The translations under genes and the position numbers were made by a program. Below are positions 1-5,329 of a DNA stretch of 5,329 nt, one piece after another. Numbering within the stretch: position 1 is the stretch's first letter; each line of letters begins with the position of its first letter. The DNA is from Acidobacteriota bacterium (lineage in GTDB: Bacteria; Acidobacteriota; Terriglobia; Terriglobales; Acidobacteriaceae), in the NCBI GenBank assembly GCA_021782675.1, contig JAJXUS010000069.1, positions 3,204 to 8,532 of the forward strand, given 5' to 3'. The notes below the pieces were generated by a model. That model was not told the DNA's origin, ran no database searches, and saw only the letters and a list, made by a program, of their open reading frames with translations.

Positions 1-1
1 C

Positions 2-178
2 TCCATGACCGTATTTCCGATCGTGCCGGACTACGAGCGCTATCCGAAGTATGGCCGCGATCTGAAGTACACCACCGGCGAGATTGGGCTGGCCGGCCAT
101 TGGATCAAGTTGATTCTGCACTACATGTTTCTCTACAAGGCACGGCTGCATCCCGGGTGGGGGGCAATTCCGGAGTAG
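2..178 (+). CDS. C-terminal end of an unrecognised protein (5' truncated by window edge)
   Basis: The reading frame enters from the left edge and ends at TAG (176-178), giving 58 visible residues. The codons are strongly GC-ending and the text is protein-like: a Pro/Tyr/charged stretch (VFPIVPDYERYPKYGRDLKY), then a TGEIGLAGHW segment, then a hydrophobic, aromatic and basic helix (WIKLILHYMFLYKARLH) and the tail PGWGAIPE. The helix could be a membrane-associated amphipathic segment or a single transmembrane segment. I do not recognise the family from this tail and assign no function. The start lies outside the window. The next reading frame on the same strand begins 46 bases downstream, so the two could be cotranscribed. 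I am fairly sure this is a real gene end and unsure of everything else. Confidence 0.65.
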   Translation, partial: SMTVFPIVPDYERYPKYGRDLKYTTGEIGLAGHWIKLILHYMFLYKARLHPGWGAIPE

Positions 179-209
179 GCCCACGCTGCCTTGCGGGCGC
201 ATCGGCGGA

Positions 210-214
210 AAGGA
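210..214 (+). promoter_or_regulatory. Candidate ribosome binding site (AAGGA) for the 50-aa ORF
   Basis: AAGGA lies 10 bases before the GTG at 225. It is the reason for preferring this start over the in-frame ATG at 282, which has no purine-rich site before it. The match is partial and the spacing slightly long, so the support is modest. Confidence 0.35.
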
Positions 215-224
215 CGGTGAGACA

Positions 225-377
225 GTGGGAAGTATCAACACCAACGTATACGCAACTCAACCTACGCGCTTCACGCTGTTCATGAGAACGTTTCTGCCAT
301 GGCAGTTGTGGCGATTCATTTGCATCAACCTGAAGATGATGCAGTTGATCGGCAGGGAGAAGCACCTGCACAAATAG
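225..377 (+). CDS. Small basic, aromatic-rich hypothetical protein (50 aa)
   Basis: The frame runs from GTG 225 to TAG 375-377. Total GC is only about 49%, yet by my hand count 37 of 50 codons end in G or C (74%) against about 37% GC at positions 1 and 2. That skew is expected of a translated frame in a GC-rich genome and not of random spacer. The C-terminal 31 residues look like one amphipathic helix rich in Trp, Phe, Ile, Leu, Met and Lys/Arg (FLPWQLWRFICINLKMMQLI), ending in a charged, His-containing tail (GREKHLHK), which would suit a membrane-surface peptide. The N-terminal 19 residues are more polar and less clearly coding, so the true start may be ATG 282 (31 aa). It follows the upstream gene end by 46 bases and converges on the membrane glycosyltransferase gene. 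I recognise no named family. It could also be a relic of a longer gene. Confidence 0.5.
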   Translation: MGSINTNVYATQPTRFTLFMRTFLPWQLWRFICINLKMMQLIGREKHLHK

Positions 378-397
378 GCCGGCTCATTGGGGAGCGC

Positions 398-423
398 GGC
401 CGGCGGATGGTTGCCTACCGGCC
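398..423. terminator. Possible GC-rich hairpin between convergent genes
   Basis: GGCCGG (398-403) can pair with CCGGCC (418-423) around a 14-base loop. A further copy of GGCCGGC at 377-383 allows competing stems. The hairpin lies where the plus-strand small ORF (ending 377) meets the minus-strand glycosyltransferase (stop codon 415-417), where a shared terminator would be expected. No T-tract follows on either strand, so it does not match a standard intrinsic terminator. It may be chance in GC-rich DNA. Confidence 0.2.
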
Positions 424-1929
424 TGCGCCCGGCCGAGGCGACGGCTGTTGCAGGCTGCGGAGTGCCGCTGCCAGCGCGACTGCGCCGAGGGCAAAGAGCA
501 TGGGAAAGCACTCCAGGGTATAGCGCGTCTCAGGGGCCTCCACGGTGAGCAGGAGGGCGCTGCGCAGCAGAAGATACGCCAGTAACGCCTGCCAGTAACG
601 CGGGCGCAGCAAGAGGCCGATTCCCGCCAGAAGCAGATAAAGCAAATTCAAGGCGGCATAGAGCCAACTGAAGAGGGTCTCGTTGTGGTGGCGCGCGTAG
701 TTCCACCAATCGAGGTCGATGGGCAGATTCTCGACGCGCGGGCGCAGCCACATATCGGCGAGGCGGCCCAGGGGAAGAACCAGGTAGTAACGGAGCGGGT
801 GGGCGGCGATGCGTTGGCGTGCGAGCGCTGCAAAACGGGCGTTGAGCGGCGGCGTGAGGCGCTGGCTAAGGTTGTAGTCGTCGGCGAGAGCGGCCGTAGC
901 GGCGTACTGTTGCGGCGAGTCGAAGGCGCGGCTGGGCAGGTCGCGGATATCCAGCTTGCCATCGGGGACGTTCCAGTAGATCTGGTAGGTGGAGGCGAAG
1001 TCGAGGCACCAGGATTTGACCCAGCTCTCCCAGCCGGGATTGGGGTCCTCTCCTGGGTCGGTGGCCAGACGCGGCGCGAGGGGCTGAAAGATGTGGTAGA
1101 CACTCCAGTTACGCCAGGTCCAGGCGGCAAAGGGCGCAAGCGCGAGCAACAGGCAGACGACGGCGATACGGGTGAGGCGGCGGAGGTGCTCCGGCTGCCG
1201 CGCGGAGTCGCGGAAAGCCATGAGGACGACGGGGACGAAGGCGATGGCGGCGAGGGCGCCGTCGGGCCGCAGCAGCGCGGCCCAGGTGACTGCGCAGGTG
1301 AACCCAAGGCCACTGAGCCAGCCGGGACGCTGGCGGAAATGGGCCATGGTCCAGAGGGCAAGGCAGAGAGCGAAGAACGTGGGCGCCTCCGCCATGGGCA
1401 GGGCGTCATAGGAGGCGATAAAAGGGCAGAGCGCGGCCAGCCATAGCGCGGCCAGCGCGGCGCGGCGGGCAATGGGCGGTGGGCTGGAGGAGAGGACGCG
1501 CGCGACAAACCCGGCCAGGAGCAGGCAGCCGGCCAGATCCAGCCCGATCTGCACGCAACAGGCGGCAAAGTAGTTCTCGATGCCGAAGAGGCGGAAGCAA
1601 AGGGCCAGAAAGAACGGATAACCGGGGAGGCGGATGAGCGTCAGATAGGTATCGCCGTTCCCCAAGGTGAGCGCGTAGCGGCCGTGAAGGAGAAGATTTT
1701 TCGCGATTCCGCCGTAAATCAGTGAATCGCCATCGACTTCAAAGAGCCGGAGAAGCATCCATGCGCGAAGGGCCAGCCCAGCGAGCAATGCGAGGGCGGC
1801 CGACAGCAGAGCAGCGGAGGTCAGGGAGGGCCCGACCCGAGTACCGTGCGGCTGCTGTAATTGACTCTCCGGGGTAGCTTCCATACGATTGCCATGTATA
1901 GCGTAGACCGTTTCCGCGGTGGAAACCAT
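415..1929 (-). CDS. GT-C fold membrane glycosyltransferase, GT39/ArnT-PMT-like (504 aa)
   Basis: This is a polytopic inner-membrane protein with roughly 10-12 hydrophobic segments, among them about residues 36-58, 122-145, 156-172, 181-198, 225-239, 254-271, 419-442, 446-463 and 474-491. Enzymes of this fold transfer a sugar from a polyprenyl-phosphate donor to an acceptor on the periplasmic side. Family-like signs are an acidic motif after the first helix (EVDGDS, 64-69; D66 or D68 is the likely catalytic position), RLPGYPFFLAL (100-110), LRPDG (220-224), a large soluble loop (about 272-380), and APETRYTLECFPML (465-478) before the last helix. The length fits the family. Donor and acceptor cannot be read from sequence. 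ATG 1929 is the first start after an upstream in-frame stop, but it has no clear Shine-Dalgarno; Met16 (1884) is an alternative. The gene is divergent from the GH18-NodB-GT2 gene, with 115 bases between the starts. Confidence 0.85.
   Translation of the reverse strand: MVSTAETVYAIHGNRMEATPESQLQQPHGTRVGPSLTSAALLSAALALLAGLALRAWMLLRLFEVDGDSLIYGGIAKNLLLHGRYALTLGNGDTYLTLIRLPGYPFFLALCFRLFGIENYFAACCVQIGLDLAGCLLLAGFVARVLSSSPPPIARRAALAALWLAALCPFIASYDALPMAEAPTFFALCLALWTMAHFRQRPGWLSGLGFTCAVTWAALLRPDGALAAIAFVPVVLMAFRDSARQPEHLRRLTRIAVVCLLLALAPFAAWTWRNWSVYHIFQPLAPRLATDPGEDPNPGWESWVKSWCLDFASTYQIYWNVPDGKLDIRDLPSRAFDSPQQYAATAALADDYNLSQRLTPPLNARFAALARQRIAAHPLRYYLVLPLGRLADMWLRPRVENLPIDLDWWNYARHHNETLFSWLYAALNLLYLLLAGIGLLLRPRYWQALLAYLLLRSALLLTVEAPETRYTLECFPMLFALGAVALAAALRSLQQPSPRPGAGR
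1861..1889 (+). promoter_or_regulatory. Candidate sigma-70-type promoter for the large exopolysaccharide gene
   Basis: TTGACT (1861-1866) and TACGAT (1884-1889) are separated by exactly 17 bases and match the -35 (TTGACA) and -10 (TATAAT) consensus at five and four of six positions. Transcription would start near 1896, leaving a leader of about 150 bases before ATG 2045. The site lies inside the first codons of the divergent glycosyltransferase as annotated. Either the promoter overlaps that coding region, or that protein starts further inside, or the match is fortuitous. Confidence 0.35.
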
Positions 1930-2027
1930 TTCCCAGGATTGCTTTACCGCATCCGAGTGCTGGGGGGGCGGGTTTCTCCTGGAGCTCGCGTAGAGAAGGT
2001 CTATGATCCCGAATCAGGTTTGCCGGT

Positions 2028-2039
2028 AGGAGACGAGGG
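2028..2039 (+). promoter_or_regulatory. Ribosome binding site fixing the start of the GH18-NodB-GT2 gene
   Basis: A purine-rich run contains AGGAG (2028-2032, 12 bases before the ATG) and GAGGG (2035-2039, 5 bases before the ATG). An in-frame TAG at 2027-2029 means ATG 2045 is the furthest upstream start possible, so the two observations agree on the start. Confidence 0.6.
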
Positions 2040-2044
2040 CAGTC

Positions 2045-5000
2045 ATGTCAGTTCGACAAATTTTTTACGATCCGCAACGCAAGCGCTGGAAGCGGCTTCG
2101 CCGTGTTCTGGACGCAGTGGCGGTCCTGTCGACGATCGTGGTTGTGGTTTTCGTCTTCAGCATCATCCGCAAGCAGCGGCTGCCGGAGCTGCTGTTGCCG
2201 GTGCCGCGGCACAATTATCGTGCTCTTCCGGATCGCACGCTGCTGGCTCGCCTGAGGAACCAGAGGCCGGTTCGGCGCAAGACCAGCCGCCGCCCCTCCG
2301 ACATTCCCCTGAACACCGGTGAAGGTCTGCGGGCAGCCTATTATGTGCAGGACGACGCGGCAAGCTACACGTCGCTGAAGGAGCATATCCACCAGATCGA
2401 CATGCTCTTTCCGCAGTGGCTGCACGTGGACGCGCCCAATGGCACGCTGATGGCCATGAGCAGCGACAACCTGCGCGAATACCCGGTCATTGACGGCGAC
2501 GTTGTGCATGACCCGGACAGCCAGAACAAGGTCAAGGGCGTCATCCAGGCGACGCGGGTGGATACGGAGATCTTCCCTCACCTGAATAACTTCAATCCCC
2601 ATACGCAGAGCTGGGACGAGGGAGTCGGCGCGGTGCTGGAAGACGCGGACAAGAGCGCCGCCCTGCGCGACCAGGTGATGCGGCTTTTGACCACGTACCC
2701 GATTTATCGCGGACTCTCGCTGGATATCGAGAGTATTCCCGACAATGCGGATTCCGCCTACGTGGCATTCATCCAAGCGCTGTACGCGCAGATGCATCCG
2801 CTCAATCTGCGGCTCTATGTGAACGTGGCGGTATCCACGACCGATAGCGATCTGCAGCAGATTGCGGCCAACTCCGACGGCATTGTGCTGATGAATTACG
2901 ACCAGCATCAGACCACCAGCGATCCGGGCCCGGTGGCTGCGCAGAGCTGGTTCGTGGCCAACCTGCAGCGCGTGCTGAAGATCGTTCCCAAGCAGAAGCT
3001 GATCTGCGCCGTGGGCAACTATGGGTATGACTGGACACTTTCGATTCCGAATCCCAAGGATCGCCGCCATCCCAAGCCGGAGGTGCTGAACACGGACGAC
3101 TTGTCGGTCTCCGATGCGTGGCAGCGCGCTTCGGATGCGGATGCGGACCTGGACCTGAACTACGACGCGCTGAATCCGCACTATGAGTACATTGACGAGG
3201 ACAACAATCAGCGCCACGTGGTGTGGTTTCTGGACGCGGTCACGGTTCTGAACGAGATGCGGGCGGCGCGCGAGCTGGGGCTGCAGACCTTCGCACTGTG
3301 GCGACTGGGCGAAGAAGACAGCTCGCTCTGGAATATCTGGGACCGGCCGGGTGCGGCGGAATCGCTGAATGAGCTGGGAGTGGCGCTGCCGGGCCACGAC
3401 GTGGACACCGAGGGCGAGGGAGACATTCTGCGCGTGACCGGGCTGCCTCAACCGGGCAAGCGCACGGTTGAGGTCGACACCGACGAGCCGGACCCGCGCA
3501 AGAAGCTCATCATCGATGAGCACATGGACGTTTATCCGCGCACCTACACGATCCAACAGTACGGCTACCACCCCAAAGAGCTGGCGATTTCCTTTGATGA
3601 CGGCCCGGATCCGAAGTGGACGCCAAGGATCCTCGACATTCTGAAGCAGAAGCATGTCAAGGGCACCTTCATGCTGATCGGCGATGAGGCGGCACAGAAC
3701 GTGAGCCTGATGCGCCGCATTGTGCGCGAAGGCAACGAGATCGGCAACCACACCTATACGCACCCGGATATTTCGGAGATTTCGCCGCGGCAGCTGCAAC
3801 TGGAAACCAACATGACCGAGCGGCTCTTCGAGAGCAAGCTGGGCGTGCAGCCGCTCTATTTCCGGCCTCCGTACGATATCGACGAGGAACCCGACACCGA
3901 TGACGAGGCCGCGCCCGTGCTGCTCATCCAGCAGCAGGGCCTGACCGTGATCGGCAACAAGATCGACACCGACGACTGGAACGAGCGCCCGCGCAAGAGC
4001 CCGCAGGAGATCACGCAGACGGTACTCGACCAGTTGCAGACGATGAAGACCAAGCCGCAGTTCCGCGGCTCGGTGATCCTGATGCACGATGGCGGCGGCG
4101 ACCGTTCTGCAACTGTTGCCGCGTTACCGCTGATGATCGATACGCTGCGGGCCAAGGGGTACACGTTTGTGCCGGTGTCCGCGCTGATGGGCAAGACCAC
4201 CGCGCAGGTGATGCCGCCGCTGACCTTCTGGCAGCGGGTGCGCACCATCCCCGATTCCATCGCGTTTTCCGCGCTGGACATTATCGGCAACTTCATCGTG
4301 ATGGTGTTTTTCATCGGCGACGTGCTGATGAGCGCGCGCCTGATCGTGGTGGGTGTCTTCGCAGTCGTGGACCGGCTACGCAAGCCGCACCGCGAGGCGC
4401 CCCCGGGGTACAGTCCGCCGATCGCCGTGCTGGTGCCGGCCTACAACGAAGAGAAGGTCATCGTACGCACGGTGCGGTCGGTGCTGAACTCCGACTACAG
4501 GAATCTGCGCGTTATTGTGATCGACGATGGCTCAAGCGATCGAACCGCAGAGGTAGCGCGGGAGGCTTATGCGCAGGAGATCGCCGAAGGCCGCGTGGAA
4601 GTGCTCACGAAACCCAACGGCGGCAAGGCAGCGGCGCTGAACTTTGCGCTGGAGCGGATTCGCGAAGACATTTACGTGGGCATTGACGCCGACACGGTGA
4701 TTGCCGCGGACGCCATCTCCAAGCTGGTCTGCCACTTTGACGATCCTCGCATCGGCGCCATTGCCGGCAATGCCAAGGTGGGCAATCGCGTCAACCTGTG
4801 GACGCGCTGGCAGGCACTGGAGTACATCACCAGCCAGAACTTCGAGCGCCGCGCCATGGATCTGTTCCACGTTGTTACGGTGGTTCCGGGCGCTATCGGG
4901 GCGTGGCGCACCTCCGCGGTGCGGACAGCGGGCGGGTATCCGCTGAACACCGTGGCGGAAGATGCGGACCTGACGATGAACCTGTTGGAGCAGGGCTTGA

Positions 5001-5329
5001 AGGTCGACTATGAGGATCGCGCCCTGGCCTTTACCGAAGCGCCGATCAACGCCAGTGGCCTGATGCGGCAGCGGTTCCGCTGGTCGTTCGGCATTCTGCA
5101 GTCGGTATGGAAGCATCGCGCCGCATTTACGCGCAACAGGGCGATGGGGTTCTTCGCGCTGCCCAATATCTTCATCTTCCAGATGATTCTGCCGCTGGTG
5201 TCGCCGTTCATCGACATCATGTTTCTGGCCGGCGTGGTGAACTATTTTGTGGATCGCCACTATCATCCCGAGGCAGCTTCTCCGGCGAGCTTTGAGAAGC
5301 TGGTGGCCTACTTCCTGACCTTCCTGATC
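2045..5329 (+). CDS. Trifunctional GH18 / NodB (CE4) deacetylase / GT2 glycosyltransferase (3' truncated)
   Basis: The frame is open for 1,095 codons and leaves the window without a stop. The order is: basic N-terminus (RKRWKRLRR, 12-20) and membrane anchor (about 21-41); GH18 domain (about 95-440) with LDIE (D227, E229), MNYD (283-286), NYGYDW (325-330) and the late-barrel ALWRLGEED (417-425); NodB/CE4 deacetylase (about 510-715) with all five motifs, SFDDGP (516-521), HTYTH (569-573), RPPY (607-610), DTDDW (641-645) and LMHD (679-682); a hydrophobic stretch (about 743-775) followed by basic RLRKPHR; GT2 synthase (about 790-1020) with VPAYNE, DDGS (827-830), DAD (881-883), AED (971-973) and QRFRW (1009-1013); then C-terminal membrane helices. 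Inferred topology: GH18 and NodB periplasmic, GT2 cytoplasmic. Likely role: synthesis, de-N-acetylation and trimming of a beta-linked N-acetylhexosamine polymer, a one-chain counterpart of PgaB plus PgaC. Domain calls are strong; polymer identity is inferred. Confidence 0.92.
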   Translation, partial: MSVRQIFYDPQRKRWKRLRRVLDAVAVLSTIVVVVFVFSIIRKQRLPELLLPVPRHNYRALPDRTLLARLRNQRPVRRKTSRRPSDIPLNTGEGLRAAYYVQDDAASYTSLKEHIHQIDMLFPQWLHVDAPNGTLMAMSSDNLREYPVIDGDVVHDPDSQNKVKGVIQATRVDTEIFPHLNNFNPHTQSWDEGVGAVLEDADKSAALRDQVMRLLTTYPIYRGLSLDIESIPDNADSAYVAFIQALYAQMHPLNLRLYVNVAVSTTDSDLQQIAANSDGIVLMNYDQHQTTSDPGPVAAQSWFVANLQRVLKIVPKQKLICAVGNYGYDWTLSIPNPKDRRHPKPEVLNTDDLSVSDAWQRASDADADLDLNYDALNPHYEYIDEDNNQRHVVWFLDAVTVLNEMRAARELGLQTFALWRLGEEDSSLWNIWDRPGAAESLNELGVALPGHDVDTEGEGDILRVTGLPQPGKRTVEVDTDEPDPRKKLIIDEHMDVYPRTYTIQQYGYHPKELAISFDDGPDPKWTPRILDILKQKHVKGTFMLIGDEAAQNVSLMRRIVREGNEIGNHTYTHPDISEISPRQLQLETNMTERLFESKLGVQPLYFRPPYDIDEEPDTDDEAAPVLLIQQQGLTVIGNKIDTDDWNERPRKSPQEITQTVLDQLQTMKTKPQFRGSVILMHDGGGDRSATVAALPLMIDTLRAKGYTFVPVSALMGKTTAQVMPPLTFWQRVRTIPDSIAFSALDIIGNFIVMVFFIGDVLMSARLIVVGVFAVVDRLRKPHREAPPGYSPPIAVLVPAYNEEKVIVRTVRSVLNSDYRNLRVIVIDDGSSDRTAEVAREAYAQEIAEGRVEVLTKPNGGKAAALNFALERIREDIYVGIDADTVIAADAISKLVCHFDDPRIGAIAGNAKVGNRVNLWTRWQALEYITSQNFERRAMDLFHVVTVVPGAIGAWRTSAVRTAGGYPLNTVAEDADLTMNLLEQGLKVDYEDRALAFTEAPINASGLMRQRFRWSFGILQSVWKHRAAFTRNRAMGFFALPNIFIFQMILPLVSPFIDIMFLAGVVNYFVDRHYHPEAASPASFEKLVAYFLTFLI

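Noticed and set aside
377..404. Two copies of GGCCGGC as a possible direct repeat or attachment site
   Set aside because: The core GCCGGC is a 6-base palindrome common in GC-rich genomes. There is no longer flanking repeat and no integrase nearby.
299..523. A 74-codon plus-strand frame starting inside the small ORF and running into the glycosyltransferase 3' end
   Set aside because: It overlaps the better-supported frame at 225-377 out of phase, crosses into the convergent gene, and its composition is not protein-like.
685..1446. A 253-codon plus-strand frame antisense to the membrane glycosyltransferase
   Set aside because: Gly/Glu/Arg-rich low-complexity translation. The minus strand encodes a coherent multi-helix membrane enzyme here.
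648..1568. A 306-codon minus-strand frame overlapping the glycosyltransferase in another frame
   Set aside because: Pro/Ser/Arg-rich out-of-frame shadow in GC-rich DNA, with no domain or hydrophobic pattern.
1861..2322. A 153-codon plus-strand frame covering the spacer and the start of the large gene
   Set aside because: It overlaps the large gene in a different frame, with an Ala/Gly/Ser-rich translation and no motif. The frame starting at 2045 has a ribosome binding site and real domains.
2048..4087. A 679-codon open frame on the minus strand opposite the large gene
   Set aside because: It is exactly codon-aligned with the sense gene and is bounded by the sense codon TCA (Ser2) at 2048-2050, with the next sense TTA codon (Leu694) just beyond its other end. 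It stays open because the sense gene avoids TTA, CTA and TCA. The translation shows no domain, while the sense strand has a full set of enzyme motifs.
4532..5266. A 244-codon minus-strand frame opposite the GT2 domain
   Set aside because: Same explanation: codon-aligned antisense, ending at the sense TCA codon (Ser830, 4532-4534) within the DDGS motif. No recognisable protein features.

Overview
The window (5,329 bases, GC-rich) looks like a chromosomal segment of a free-living Gram-negative-type bacterium. Gene content and codon style would suit Acidobacteriota (Acidobacteriaceae/Terriglobia type). That assignment is an inference from high GC at third codon positions and the GH18-NodB-GT2 fusion protein; there is no rRNA or other marker gene. 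I see no tRNA, rRNA, CRISPR, insertion sequence or phage gene.

Layout. Bases 2-178 (+) are the last 58 codons of a gene I cannot name. After 46 bases comes a small GTG-start reading frame (225-377, +, 50 aa) whose codon composition looks coding although its overall GC is only about 49%. It converges on a 504-aa polytopic membrane glycosyltransferase of the GT-C/GT39 (ArnT/PMT-like) type on the minus strand (415-1929). A 115-base spacer then separates this from a divergent, very large gene on the plus strand (2045 to beyond the end, at least 1,095 aa). Its frame is open from an ATG with a Shine-Dalgarno sequence to the window edge.

The large gene is the main content. One polypeptide carries an N-terminal membrane anchor, a GH18 glycosidase-like domain, a complete CE4/NodB polysaccharide deacetylase, a transmembrane segment, and a processive GT2 synthase with D,D,D,QxxRW motifs followed by C-terminal membrane helices. 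The arrangement puts synthesis in the cytoplasm and deacetylation plus cleavage on the outer face of the inner membrane. These are the same kinds of activity that PgaC (GT2) and PgaB (deacetylase plus hydrolase) divide between two proteins when making poly-N-acetylglucosamine. Inference: this is a single-chain machine for making, modifying and trimming an N-acetylhexosamine exopolysaccharide or oligosaccharide. The divergent GT-C enzyme may decorate an envelope glycan, but a functional link between the two is only suggested by proximity.

Several long antisense reading frames (up to 679 aa) lie over the large gene. They are by-products of its codon usage and are not annotated.
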